Assembly (NCBI GenBank): GCA_025146135.1
Contig: CP102255.1
Location: forward strand, 2,356,001-2,420,000
Reading direction: 5' to 3'
Origin: Anaerotruncus colihominis
Lineage (GTDB): Bacteria; Bacillota; Clostridia; Oscillospirales; Ruminococcaceae
Length of the DNA: 64,000 bases
Notes under the pieces: generated by a model
The model's database searches: none
Told to the model about the DNA's origin: nothing
What the model saw: the letters and a program-made list of their open reading frames with translations, nothing else
Shown: in pieces, positions 8,814-17,528 of the stretch
How positions within the stretch are numbered: the stretch's first letter is position 1
How the letters are laid out: every line of letters begins with the position of its first letter
Made by a program: the position numbers and the translations under genes

Positions 8814-9007
8814 TACTATTTTCCTTATTCACAAAAATTAATTAAAAGTAAACTTTTTCTCATTTTTTAACCTTTTATCCATATATATTAAGATTAAGAG
8901 ACGTAATTTTAAGGCAAAACCGGCATCTGGGAAGCGCCTGTTCTTGACTTAATATTATCTGATTTGGCCAATGTGCGTGTTTTTGCAGAAAGCCCCCTTG
9001 ACAAATC

Positions 9008-10567
9008 TCATCTCAAAAAGCAGTTTTAACAAAATACGCTTCGGATAACGGCTTTACAAATCCGGTATTTTTCATTGATGACGGCGTTTCCGGTGTAACT
9101 TTTGACAGACCGAATTTTAACCGTATGATTGCAGAGATTGAAGCCGGAAATGTGGCGACAGTCATTGTCAAGGATATGTCCCGCTTGGGGCGTGATTATC
9201 TGAAAGTCGGCTACTATACGGAAATCTTTTTCGTTGAAAGAGATGTGCGCTATATCGCAATCAATGACGGCGTGGACAGTGCAAAGGGCGACAATGATTT
9301 TACCCCTTTCCGAAATCTGTTTAACGATTTTTACGCCAAAGATACCAGTAAAAAGGTACGGGCAATCAAGAAAGCGCAGGGTATGGCAGGCGAACATCTG
9401 ACTAAGCCGCCCTATGGCTATAAGGTAGACCCCAACGACAGAAAGAAATGGATTGTAGATGAAGAAGCCGCCGCTGTGGTAAAGAGGATTTTTGATTTAT
9501 GTGTTGCCGGAAAAGGACCGTCGCAAATAGCCAAAGTACTGAAAGCAGATAAAGTGCTGATAGCAAAAGCATATTATTCAAAGAAAAAGGGAAAAGCCTT
9601 GCCCGACAATCCATATAACTGGAAAGACAGCACGATTGTAGCAGTTTTGGAACGCATGGACTACTGCGGGCATACGGTAAACTTCAAAAGTTATTCCAAA
9701 TCCCACAAGCTGAAAAAGCGTATTCCTACCACAAAGGAACAGCAGGCAATTTTCCGCAACACCCATGAAGCAATCGTTGAGGAAGCTGTCTTTGAACGGG
9801 TACAGGAATTAAGGGCAAATAAACGCCGCCCCACAAAGGCAGAGCGGCAGGGAATGTTTTCCGGCTTGGTATTCTGTGCAGATTGCGGAAGTAAACTGCA
9901 CTTTGCTACCTGCAAAAGTTTTGACGGCTCACAAGACCATTACCGCTGTGCAAGATATAAAAGCAATACAGGAGATTGTACGGCACACTTCATCAGAGAA
10001 GAAGTCTTGCGGAAAATCGTTCTCAACCGGATATTTGCCGTAACTGCCATGTTCTATGAGGACATCACTGCTTTTATGGAACTGATACAGAAGCAGCGGT
10101 TTGATGAAGCAGAAAAGGACATGAAACGCAAGCGGCGTGAGGTCGGACAGGCAAGAAAACGAATTGCAGAACTTGACCGGATTTTCAAGCGGATTTATGA
10201 GGACGACATCAACGGTACAATCAGCCATGAGCGGTTTTTGAAGCTGTCCGCAGAGTATGAAGCAGAGCAGAAAGAACTTACAGAAAAGGTAAAGGCAGAA
10301 CAACAGGAGGTCGATACCTACGAACAGAATAAAAGCGATTTTGACAGCTTCGCCGCCATTATCCGCAAATATGTGGGAATAACCGAATTAACGACCACTA
10401 TCGTTAATGAATTTATCAAAAAAATCGTTGTCCATGCGCCGGAGAAGATAGACGGCAAGCGTTTTCAGAAAGTAGCTATTGTCTTTAACTTCGTGGGAGA
10501 AATTCATTTGCCGACTGACCCGCAGACAGAACATAAAGAAGCCAATAAACAGGAAAAGACGGCATAG
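9008..10567 (+). pseudogene. Large serine recombinase (conjugative transposon type), N-terminally truncated
   Basis: Family resemblance starts at 'QKAVLTKYASDNGFTNP', upstream of the first ATG (9125), in an open frame with no start codon. It runs through 'IDDGVSGVTFDRP', 'VKDMSRLGRDYLKVG', the Recombinase domain, a zinc ribbon ('CADCGSKLHFATC') and a C-terminal coiled coil. The roughly 45-50 residues that carry the catalytic serine (normally 'YxRLSxDD') are absent. The enzyme should therefore be inactive for strand cleavage. The protein belongs to the group carried by Tn4451/Tn1549-like and related Clostridia transposons. No other element genes adjoin it, so this is likely the scar of a lost element. 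Confidence 0.85.
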
Positions 10568-10808
10568 CCCTTGAACGGGGCTATACCGCCTAATTGAAAA
10601 ATATACTTCCTTGTAACCGGAAAACCTTCGGATTTCTAAGTTTTTTAATGCGGTTTTTACTGCCGTTTGCTGAAAAAGACGGTGGTTTCACACTCGTGTC
10701 GAGGCACTCCAAGCCCCAGGCATTGCATCCGATGTGCAAGCGTGTTAAAATAAGTGACGAAAAGGATACGGATCGTTTCCGTACGATCATTCAAGGTGAG
10801 GTTTCGGC

Positions 10809-11543
10809 ATGATCTTTAAGCGGTATGGTTTGATCGCGCACCGCGGCCTGCATGACCGTGCGCGTGGAGTCCCTGAAAATTCGCTCCCCGCTTTCGAATG
10901 CGCTGTCGCGGGTGGATATGCGATTGAATTGGATATTCATCTGACAAAGGATGGACAGGCGGTTGTCTTTCATGACGACACACTTATGCGGATGACCGGC
11001 AAAAGCGGCAACATTAAAGACCGCACATACGCCGAGCTGCAAACACTGGCGCTAGATGGAACAAACTGCCGCATTCCCTTGTTTCAGGATGTCCTGACTT
11101 ATGTGGGCGGACGCGTCCCACTGCTGATCGAACTGAAAAACAAGGGATTTCCAGGCGCTTTGGAACAGACGTTCATTCGGCTTATACGCGGCTATCGAGG
11201 TCCGTATATCGTGGAGTCATTCAACCCGCTTACGATCTGGTGGCTGCGCCGGCATGCGCCCCAGATTATCCGCGGACAGCTTGCCTGCATGGAATATGAC
11301 GGGATGCGCCCGGGGCTTCGCACCTTTATTTTGAGCCGGATGCTGTTTAACTGTATTGCACGGCCGCATTTTATTTCGTACCGCCTGAGCGATATTACAG
11401 AGCGCCTCTCTAAAAAATGCAGGCGCCAACGTATTCCGCTTTTATGCTGGACTGTGCGTAAAAAGGATGAATTTGATAAAGCCCGCCGTCTATGCGACGG
11501 CGCTATTTTCGAGCAGATCCGTCCAACCCTCCGATCTTTTTAA
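10809..11543 (+). CDS. Glycerophosphodiester phosphodiesterase
   Basis: The enzyme hydrolyses deacylated phospholipid diesters to glycerol 3-phosphate and an alcohol. The 244-aa sequence has the GDPD hallmarks: 'IAHRGLHD' with catalytic His-Arg near residue 9, 'PENSLPAF' with the metal-binding Glu, 'ELDIHLTKDGQAVVFHDD' with the second Glu-x-Asp and catalytic His, and 'LIELKN' further on. No signal peptide is seen, so it is cytoplasmic like UgpQ. The ATG at 10809 follows 'AAGGTGAGG'. It stands alone, facing ispE convergently across a strong bidirectional terminator. Confidence 0.92.
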   Translation: MIFKRYGLIAHRGLHDRARGVPENSLPAFECAVAGGYAIELDIHLTKDGQAVVFHDDTLMRMTGKSGNIKDRTYAELQTLALDGTNCRIPLFQDVLTYVGGRVPLLIELKNKGFPGALEQTFIRLIRGYRGPYIVESFNPLTIWWLRRHAPQIIRGQLACMEYDGMRPGLRTFILSRMLFNCIARPHFISYRLSDITERLSKKCRRQRIPLLCWTVRKKDEFDKARRLCDGAIFEQIRPTLRSF

Positions 11544-11732
11544 AAGCTGTATCAATTGGGAGAAGTACATGGATTGACGGAAAAACTTCTTGTCTGACAA
11601 GGAAGGAAAGCGCAGAAATCCTGACGGATTTCAAGCTTTTCTGACGCAGTTCAGACGGGGAATTTTCCGCCAAGGCGTATGCGTCCCCCATTGGTACGGC
11701 TTCTTGAAAGTACAGCCTGAATCAGCAGCAAA

Positions 11733-11778
11733 AAAAGTACCCTCCACGCCGGCATGTGCCGGCGCAGGGGGTACTTTT
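11733..11778. terminator. Bidirectional terminator between GDPD and ispE
   Basis: AAAAGTACCC pairs with GGGTACTTTT at the outside, and GCCGGC pairs with GCCGGC around an ATGT loop inside. The left arm begins with an A run and the right arm ends with a T run, so the hairpin works for both converging genes. It begins two bases from the ispE stop codon. Confidence 0.85.
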
Positions 11779-11780
11779 AT

Positions 11781-12665
11781 TCAGTTGCGCATATCAAGCA
11801 CAACCGCGCCATAGCCGACCGGACGTGTCAAAAAAACGCCCTCCGCCAGCCCATAAAGTTTACGCAGGCAGTGTTTCGCCTGCCCGCGCGATGTAAAAAG
11901 GCCAAAAACTGCCGATCCGCTTCCCGTCATCATAGCTCCTAATGCGCCGCAGGCCAACATGACTGCGCGGATTTCTTCAATTGCAGGCAGCCCGGCAACC
12001 TCGCTGAGTACATTATACATCCCTTTTGCCAGCCCTTGCAGATCTGCCTGCTCTAAGCAATGCACAAGACGATCCGTATCAGGGCGGCGGCGCGCGCCGC
12101 TGCGGTCATACCTGCGATAGCTTTCAGCCGTTGAAATACCGGCTGCTGGCTTCGCAATCAAAATATGGCATGGCGGAAGCGCAGGCAATATGGAGAATTC
12201 TTCCCCAACACCGCGTGCACGGCGCGTTCCGCCCATAATACAAAACGGTACATCCGCGCCGACTGTCAAGCCAAGTCCACAAAGCGTCTCCACATCTGCG
12301 CCAACGTCCAACAGGCCGTTTAATCCCACCAGTACGCCGGCAGCGTCCGCACTTCCTCCGGCAAGTCCCGCTTCTGACGGAATTCGTTTTTGGATATCGA
12401 TGGAAATCGCTGTATCCGGCCGGCCGAACCGCTCAAAAAAACGGCTGGCTGCAATATGCGCATAATTTGTTTCATCACAGGGGATGCGCGGCTGATTGCA
12501 TGATATGTAGAGGCCCTGCCCACTCATACGAGAAATTGTAACCGTATCGCACAGGCCAACCGACTGCATCACGGTATCAATATTGTGATACCCATTTTCG
12601 CGTATGCCTGTGATATCCAATGAAAGGTTAATTTTTGCAGGTGCATCGACCACAATCGATTTCAT
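11781..12665 (-). CDS. ispE: 4-diphosphocytidyl-2-C-methyl-D-erythritol kinase
   Basis: IspE phosphorylates CDP-methylerythritol in the non-mevalonate isoprenoid pathway. The 294-aa protein shows GHMP-kinase motifs: 'PAKINLSLDI' at the N-terminus, the ATP loop 'AGLAGGSADAAGVLVGLN' near residue 95, and 'MTGSGSAVFGLF' near 250. A longer frame starts at 12827, but the ATG at 12665 begins the conserved N-terminus and gives the usual family length. It is a single gene in this context, transcribed leftward after the DUF362 gene. Confidence 0.93.
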   Translation of the reverse strand: MKSIVVDAPAKINLSLDITGIRENGYHNIDTVMQSVGLCDTVTISRMSGQGLYISCNQPRIPCDETNYAHIAASRFFERFGRPDTAISIDIQKRIPSEAGLAGGSADAAGVLVGLNGLLDVGADVETLCGLGLTVGADVPFCIMGGTRRARGVGEEFSILPALPPCHILIAKPAAGISTAESYRRYDRSGARRRPDTDRLVHCLEQADLQGLAKGMYNVLSEVAGLPAIEEIRAVMLACGALGAMMTGSGSAVFGLFTSRGQAKHCLRKLYGLAEGVFLTRPVGYGAVVLDMRN

Positions 12666-12745
12666 CCGCAAGCCCCCATTTCCTATGACTGTATGTCCAG
12701 TGTACCACAGCGGCAAGCCCTTTCGCGCTTGCCTGGCGCAAAGCG

Positions 12746-12777
12746 GCAGCCAAACCGGCAAAGTCGGTTTCGGCTGC
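12746..12777. terminator. Hairpin between DUF362 gene and ispE
   Basis: GCAGCCAAACCG and CGGTTTCGGCTGC form a stem with one bulged base and a 7-base loop. No T run follows on the minus strand, so it may be an attenuator or mRNA-end structure rather than a full terminator. Confidence 0.4.
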
Positions 12778-12837
12778 AAGCGGCAAAACCGTTTGCCTTG
12801 TACATATTGTACCACAGGCTGGTCCAATTGGAAAGAC

Positions 12838-13992
12838 TTATCTTGATTTGGAAAACAAATGAAACAGCTTTACTGTATGCACATCAATTGCACGCACCGG
12901 ACACATCTCCTGACAGCAAAAGCAATGGATGCAATTGGACAGGTTGATTTTTGCTTTTTTGTTTTTGATCCGGATCGTCTTTGCCGGACAACTTTCCGCG
13001 CAGCGGCCACAGCCCACGCAATCGCGCGGTCGCACATGCGGACGAGGCGCAAGCTTTGGTTGAATCCGGCGAACCAAAACAGCGAGCGGCGCCGGAATAT
13101 TATTTGTGAAGTCGAGCCGTTTAGAATCAGGCGGCAAAAAATCATCGAAGGGCGGCGGCAGAGTGTCGCCCAGGACAACCGCCTGCGACCAATCACACGG
13201 GCATAAGCCGCGTCCGATTGCATCGGCGACTGTGGGCACATAACGCGGCGTCAGGCCGATCAGATGCGCCATTACAAGATCAAGCGCATACAGCCCGTCG
13301 AACCGCGCTGCCGCAGTAAAGCCCAGCGGCCGCGCGCGGCCGCCGGTTGGACCGTTTCCCTCCATTGCCATCACCGCATCCACAATCGTCAAAGCCGGCC
13401 GCACCAACAGCGACAGGTCGATCAGCATCCGCGCAAATGCATCCGTATCCGGAAAGCGGTAATGAAGCTGGGGCTTGAGCAGCCCCGGAATACATCCAAA
13501 CAGATTTTTTACTCCGCAGGAAAGCATGGTCATGCAATGAGTCTTCAATTTACACAGATTGATCACGCAGTCTGCGTCCGCCACCGGGTCAATGATATCA
13601 AATGTACGGCAAAGAGCTGCATCCGCTCCGCGCAGTTCCCGTGAACCGACCGTAGTGTTCAGCTTGACGCCGTATTGTTTTGCCACGGTTTCCATACCCG
13701 TCGCCGCATAGGCCGCCGCCAAAAGCTGCGGCGTATACAGTCCTCCCGGGCTATCGGCGATGGTGATATCGCGCACGCCCATCGCCTGAAGCTGGCGTAC
13801 AACCGCTTCAACAATCGCAGGATGTGTTGTGGCGGCACGCTCCGGGCCGCAGCGCATAATCAAATTTGGTTTGATTACCACGCGCGCATCCGGCGCGATC
13901 TGAATATTTAACAGTTCAAAATGGCGCTGTATCGCACTTTGCAGATCCGTTTCGTTGTAACTGTCTGTGTGGAGAAATGAAAGCTCAGACAT
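12838..13992 (-). CDS. DUF362 domain protein with C-terminal 2x[4Fe-4S] ferredoxin domain
   Basis: The 384-aa protein has an N-terminal DUF362 domain ('ARVVIKPNLIMRCGPE', 'ADCVINLCKLKTHCMT') and a C-terminal bacterial ferredoxin domain with 'CVGCGRCAESCPAKTI' and 'CIHCFCCQEMCPVRAI', two four-cysteine cluster motifs. It is probably a cytoplasmic iron-sulfur redox protein; the reaction is unknown. The frame is open to 14085, but the ATG at 13992 has AAAGGAG eight bases upstream. A striking nested inverted repeat begins 21 bp upstream of the start. It lies downstream of nif3 and trmK, possibly in one transcript. Confidence 0.85.
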   Translation of the reverse strand: MSELSFLHTDSYNETDLQSAIQRHFELLNIQIAPDARVVIKPNLIMRCGPERAATTHPAIVEAVVRQLQAMGVRDITIADSPGGLYTPQLLAAAYAATGMETVAKQYGVKLNTTVGSRELRGADAALCRTFDIIDPVADADCVINLCKLKTHCMTMLSCGVKNLFGCIPGLLKPQLHYRFPDTDAFARMLIDLSLLVRPALTIVDAVMAMEGNGPTGGRARPLGFTAAARFDGLYALDLVMAHLIGLTPRYVPTVADAIGRGLCPCDWSQAVVLGDTLPPPFDDFLPPDSKRLDFTNNIPAPLAVLVRRIQPKLAPRPHVRPRDCVGCGRCAESCPAKTIRIKNKKAKINLSNCIHCFCCQEMCPVRAIDVHTVKLFHLFSKSR

Positions 13993-14012
13993 GGTACGTC
14001 TCCTTTGGGCAG

Positions 14013-14187
14013 GGCGGCGCGGCCCCGCGCGCTTTGCGCGCGGGAAGCGCGAAGGCTCCGCCCGGTCATTATGGCGCTTGGCCAAACCCGCTGCGTTGAT
14101 GTTTGTATCAACGGCAAATAATAGTATCCCGTCAAGGCGGGGCCTTCGCGCCGGCGCTGTCCCTTTGGGACAGCGCGCCGCGCCGCC
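14013..14187. repeat. Compound nested inverted repeat (about 175 bp)
   Basis: Outer arms GGCGGCGCGGC (14013-14023) and GCCGCGCCGCC (14177-14187) are perfect complements. A second pair, 14047-14062 and 14136-14151, matches at 15 of 16 positions. Between each outer and inner arm sits a perfect hairpin: CCCGCGCGC-TTT-GCGCGCGGG (14024-14044) and a 10-bp stem with TTT loop at 14154-14176. A further 7-bp stem lies centrally (14094-14113). The symmetry of two hairpins nested inside two inverted arms suggests a mobile palindromic unit or a large mRNA structure. Confidence 0.75.
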
Positions 14188-14208
14188 TCCCCATCTCCGA
14201 TAAACGTA

Positions 14209-14976
14209 TCAGATCACCGTCGCACTGTCGACGCCTGAACGTGCGATCGCAACCGGTACATCGCCGCAGGCCGAGCGTGCGAGGCCGGCAAGGTACGGCA
14301 CGACAAGGTTTTCCGTACCGAAATGGCCCGCATCGATCAGCGTAATACCACGGTGCACAGCGTCAAGCATAACGTCATGCTTGACATCACCTGTTACAAG
14401 CGCCTGACAACCCTTTTCTACCGCCGCATCAAGCAGACTGCCGCCCGAACCTCCGCAAACTGCGACGCGTTCAACCACCCGGCCGCCGTCACAATAACGC
14501 ACTGCCGATAGATCCAGCATCCGTTTGACATAATAAGCGAATTCCGGCGGAGCCATCCCGCGTTCCAACATGCCGGCGCGTCCCATCCCATCGGGAGCAC
14601 GCGTCAGCTCCAACACCTCGATTTCGTTCAGTGCGAGCTTTTGTGCAAGCAGATCATTGACACCGCCTTTGGCAATATCAAGATTTGTATGTGCGCTGAT
14701 TACAGAGATTCCTGCACGAACCAATTTCCACACGAGCGTATCGGATGTGATTCGTTTCATCGCATGAAAAATCACCGGATGATGTGTCACAATCAGATTC
14801 GCGCCACGCGATATGGCCTCGCCGATCACACTGTCCGTCACATCAAGCGCCGCCAGCACGCCGCGCACCTGTTCATTTGGATCGCCGACCAGTAAGCCGG
14901 GATTATCAAAATCCAGCGCCAGCGTAAAATCTGCCGCCTCGTCAATCGCATCGTAAACCATTTGAACGGTTGCCAT
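14209..14976 (-). CDS. Nif3-like dinuclear metal centre hexameric protein
   Basis: A 255-aa member of the NIF3/YqfO family, thought to be a metal-dependent GTP cyclohydrolase-like hydrolase of uncertain role. Metal-ligand segments are 'IVTHHPVIFH', 'SAHTNLDIAKGGVNDLLA' and 'DAGHFGTENLV'. The length shows that it lacks the roughly 110-aa PII-like insert of Bacillus YqfO. It abuts trmK, an arrangement seen in many Bacillota, and is probably translationally coupled with it. Confidence 0.92.
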   Translation of the reverse strand: MATVQMVYDAIDEAADFTLALDFDNPGLLVGDPNEQVRGVLAALDVTDSVIGEAISRGANLIVTHHPVIFHAMKRITSDTLVWKLVRAGISVISAHTNLDIAKGGVNDLLAQKLALNEIEVLELTRAPDGMGRAGMLERGMAPPEFAYYVKRMLDLSAVRYCDGGRVVERVAVCGGSGGSLLDAAVEKGCQALVTGDVKHDVMLDAVHRGITLIDAGHFGTENLVVPYLAGLARSACGDVPVAIARSGVDSATVI

Positions 14977-15672
14977 TTATCTTCCTCCCTGTTCCAAGCG
15001 CTTCATCAGCGCCTCGTATCGCTCCAGGCGCATATGTGAGGCAGCGGCTTTTTTTAATCCCTCATACTGCTCCCGCACAAGCCGCGCCGCCTTGGCGATA
15101 TACCGGCGCGCTGCCGGGCTGTGATCATCAAGCAGCAGACCGCACAATGCGAACGCATCATCCACCTCGCACGGCGGCGCGCCGGTATAAGCCGCCTGCA
15201 TAACGGTGTATGGAAAATCACCCGATACAACGGCGGTTTCCCTTAAAAGCGCAAAACCATTTTGATACAGACTGCGCCGCAGTCGGTCTGCCTTTGTCAT
15301 CGGCTGTAAAATAAAGCGCAGCTTGTGATCGCGTGTCCAAGGCTGCGCATTGATCACTCCCCATATGGTTTCACCGCCCATACCGGCAATTACAATATCC
15401 TCAACCTCGCCTGCCTGAAGCCCCATAAGTCCATTGCAGCAGATTAAGCCAACCCGATCGCGCACTCCGTATTCAGACAATGTAAAAGCCGCCTTTGCAA
15501 GCGGCTTTTCATGGATATCGCATGCATATCCGCCGGGAATCTGCCCGCTGGCTGCAAGCCAGGCGATTAGATAGCCGTGGTCGCAGCCAATATCAGCACA
15601 ACGTGCACCGCGGCGCACAAGCGCCGCGGCCGCTGCCAGCCGTGCGTCCAACTTCGGCAAACGGCGCATCAT
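14977..15672 (-). CDS. trmK: tRNA (adenine(22)-N1)-methyltransferase
   Basis: TrmK methylates A22 in the D-loop of tRNAs. The 231-aa protein has the SAM-binding motif 'ARCADIGCDHGYL' near residue 20, 'VDIVIAGMGGETIWGVI'-like motif with Gly-Gly-Glu, and a C-terminal helical region. The trmK-nif3 order is conserved in Bacillota. The stop codon of the upstream DUF1858 gene overlaps this start (TGATG on the minus strand), so translation is coupled. Confidence 0.92.
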   Translation of the reverse strand: MMRRLPKLDARLAAAAALVRRGARCADIGCDHGYLIAWLAASGQIPGGYACDIHEKPLAKAAFTLSEYGVRDRVGLICCNGLMGLQAGEVEDIVIAGMGGETIWGVINAQPWTRDHKLRFILQPMTKADRLRRSLYQNGFALLRETAVVSGDFPYTVMQAAYTGAPPCEVDDAFALCGLLLDDHSPAARRYIAKAARLVREQYEGLKKAAASHMRLERYEALMKRLEQGGR

Positions 15673-15866
15673 CAGAGAGCCGTCCCGTTGAGCTGCTCCA
15701 GCAGGCGCGCACAGTCCGCACCATGTACCTCACAGGCTTGCTCGATTGTCTCGCCGCGCGAGGATGGGCAGCCCAGGCAATGCATCCCCATCTCCAAAAA
15801 ATAGCGCGCCAGGGATTCGTCATTGTCAAGTACTTCGCCAACCAGAGAATCCTTTGTATACTTCAT
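15672..15866 (-). CDS. DUF1858 domain protein
   Basis: A 64-aa single-domain protein of the DUF1858 / ScdA N-terminal type. It begins 'MKYTKDSLVGEVLD' and holds the conserved 'EMGMHCLGCPSS' with two cysteines, probably binding a metal or acting in redox chemistry. The ATG at 15866 follows GGAGG closely. It overlaps trmK by one base. Confidence 0.85.
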   Translation of the reverse strand: MKYTKDSLVGEVLDNDESLARYFLEMGMHCLGCPSSRGETIEQACEVHGADCARLLEQLNGTAL

Positions 15867-15928
15867 TATTTTTCCTCCGTTCTATTTCATTCCAGGAGTC
15901 TGCGTCAAACTCCGCCTGCACAAAAAAT

Positions 15929-16936
15929 TTATGGCCGTGTATACAGGTTGAGCCGATGGTCCTCTAAAAATGCGCTGCAGGATGGATTTCCTTCCGCACG
16001 GCGAACAACGCCTTCCGTCAGATCATACAGGGAGGACCAAACTGTATCCGCACCCATGGCGCTGTCATATTGACAGAGAAATCCCATCCTTCCGGACAAC
16101 AGCGACTCGGCAAATCCGGGGGTATATGGCGCGCCGGTTTGGAAAGCGTTTCGAAGCGTTTCATACCGGCGTTTGGAAAACCAATCGTCCGCATCAGCCG
16201 GCTGATAAATCTGCATATCCGGATTGTTAAAGTGGTTTGTCGTAAACACAAACGGTTTGTTGGGATGCGGCCGAATCACTGAAATGCGCTCACAATTGCA
16301 TTCCACCGCGGCCAGTTCGCCGCTTTGATCGGCAAGGATCAACACCTGTGCCGAAGCGATTGGCAGCCGGCACAGCATCGCGAGCGCCTCGCGGGTGCTG
16401 GCGCACGTCTCAAGCAGGCAGCGCACGAGCATTCCCGCTCCAAAGCCCGGTTTTTGGCGGATTGGGCATATAAAGGTCATACCGACAGCCAATCCGCATT
16501 CGTTGACACCATCCTCAATTTCTGTCCAGGCCGTCGTGTTGCCGATAAAAGCATATGCGTGTTCCAGTGTGTAAAAGGCGCTGTCACAAAATGGCGCGAT
16601 GCCGGCAAAGAAATCGCTGTTTCTGCCAAGAATTGTTTTTCCATCCGCACAAAATGCAAAGCAGGAACAGTGAATTTGTGGCGCAAAACTGTACATCGAA
16701 AGCAAAAACGTTGCGACCGTGTCACGATCCAAGCCCGCTCCATCCGCCATTCCCCAAATCTCGTCGAGAACGGCCGGATAAAACGTCTCATATAGCGGGA
16801 TGCTGGCGCGTGTAAACGCCAGCCGCGCTTTTGACTGCCGAAAATGAACGAATGGATCGATTCCCTGCTCCCGCAGAGCCTGTCCATAAGACAGTCCTGC
16901 TTCATAATGCGTACCGCTCCATCTGGAATGAATCAT
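15929..16936 (-). CDS. C45-type acyltransferase/peptidase-like protein (AAT family, Ntn hydrolase)
   Basis: The 335-aa protein resembles acyl-CoA:6-aminopenicillanate acyltransferase and linear-amide hydrolases of the Ntn superfamily. 'IHCSCFAFCADGKTILGRNS' near residue 95 holds the likely nucleophile cysteine that would be exposed by self-cleavage, followed by the conserved Gly-Arg-Asn-x-Asp. 'NECGLAVGMTF' and 'FTTNHFNN' also fit. The substrate is unknown; relatives cleave amide bonds in peptides or acylated compounds. Start ATG at 16936 has AAAGGAGAG upstream. No signal peptide is visible. Confidence 0.78.
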   Translation of the reverse strand: MIHSRWSGTHYEAGLSYGQALREQGIDPFVHFRQSKARLAFTRASIPLYETFYPAVLDEIWGMADGAGLDRDTVATFLLSMYSFAPQIHCSCFAFCADGKTILGRNSDFFAGIAPFCDSAFYTLEHAYAFIGNTTAWTEIEDGVNECGLAVGMTFICPIRQKPGFGAGMLVRCLLETCASTREALAMLCRLPIASAQVLILADQSGELAAVECNCERISVIRPHPNKPFVFTTNHFNNPDMQIYQPADADDWFSKRRYETLRNAFQTGAPYTPGFAESLLSGRMGFLCQYDSAMGADTVWSSLYDLTEGVVRRAEGNPSCSAFLEDHRLNLYTRP

Positions 16937-17052
16937 AAAACGCTCTCCTTTGTCAAAATGAGAGCTGATATCAACTCATGCATAGAGCGTACCCGATTAA
17001 AAATTTTATGTCAATGAACAAACTGTGAACAATTGCAGCGTCAGCCCTTTTC

Positions 17053-17088
17053 TGCAAAAAAGCCGCCGTTTGTTTAAACGGCGGCTTT
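17053..17088 (-). terminator. Terminator of the zinc-ribbon gene
   Basis: A perfect 13-bp stem, AAAGCCGCCGTTT with AAACGGCGGCTTT (17059-17071 and 17076-17088), has a 4-base loop and is followed on the minus strand by six T. It lies 22 bp past the stop codon of the gene at 17110. Confidence 0.9.
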
Positions 17089-17109
17089 GAAAGGCTGAAC
17101 CAGAAAAAA

Positions 17110-17388
17110 TTACTGGTTTTCCTTCATCTTGGCAAAGCACTCGGAACAATAGACCGGACGGTCTTCACGCGGCTGGAACGGAACCTTGGCTTCGCAGCCG
17201 CAGTTGGCGCAGACAGCGGTGAACATTTCCCTCTGGGGCCTGGCGTTGTTCTTACGGGCATCGCGGCAGGCTTTGCAGCGCTGCGGCTCATTGACAAAGC
17301 CGCGCTCGGCGTAGAACTCCTGCTCGCCAGCGGTGAAAACAAACTCGGATCCGCACTCTTTGCATGTTAATGTTTTGTCTGTGTACAT
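17110..17388 (-). CDS. Small zinc-ribbon protein with four CxxC motifs
   Basis: A 92-aa cytoplasmic protein with CKEC, CKAC, CANC and CSEC spaced to form two zinc ribbons. The middle reads 'GFVNEPQRCKACRDARK'. This type is widespread in Bacillota and often annotated only as a zinc-ribbon domain protein; the function is unknown. The frame is open to 17508, but ATG 17388 has GAGGTAA upstream and begins the conserved part. It ends at a strong terminator and is probably a single-gene transcript. Confidence 0.85.
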   Translation of the reverse strand: MYTDKTLTCKECGSEFVFTAGEQEFYAERGFVNEPQRCKACRDARKNNARPQREMFTAVCANCGCEAKVPFQPREDRPVYCSECFAKMKENQ

Positions 17389-17528
17389 TTTGGTTACCTC
17401 GCTTAAATTTTTGGATTTACCCGCTGGACTGAGTGGACCGAGATTGAAAACCAAGCTCTGCCAATGGCGCCAAAGGGTATTATATGCAATCCCTCTCGGG
17501 ACTGTCACGAAAAAGGGGCGCGGACACG

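Larger units (their letters stand above)
8547..9007. other. A+T-rich intergenic region between regulator and recombinase remnant
   Basis: No credible gene is present. Apart from the leftward promoter and the palindrome listed separately, the stretch 8820-9007 shows no clear feature. The reading frame of the recombinase remnant starts to look homologous at about 9008, so the left border of that remnant lies in or near 8990-9008. Confidence 0.6.

Noticed and set aside
10590-10790. 66-aa minus-strand frame downstream of the recombinase remnant
   Set aside because: It has no ribosome binding site and no recognisable domain; similar frames recur as non-coding repeats in Clostridia, so it is not called as a gene.
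11544-11732. Overlapping frames of 62-74 aa on both strands between GDPD and ispE
   Set aside because: Both cross the bidirectional terminator, lack ribosome binding sites and show no domain.
14013-14187. Simple rho-independent terminator for nif3
   Set aside because: The hairpins lack T runs and are part of a larger symmetrical repeat that lies before the next gene's start.
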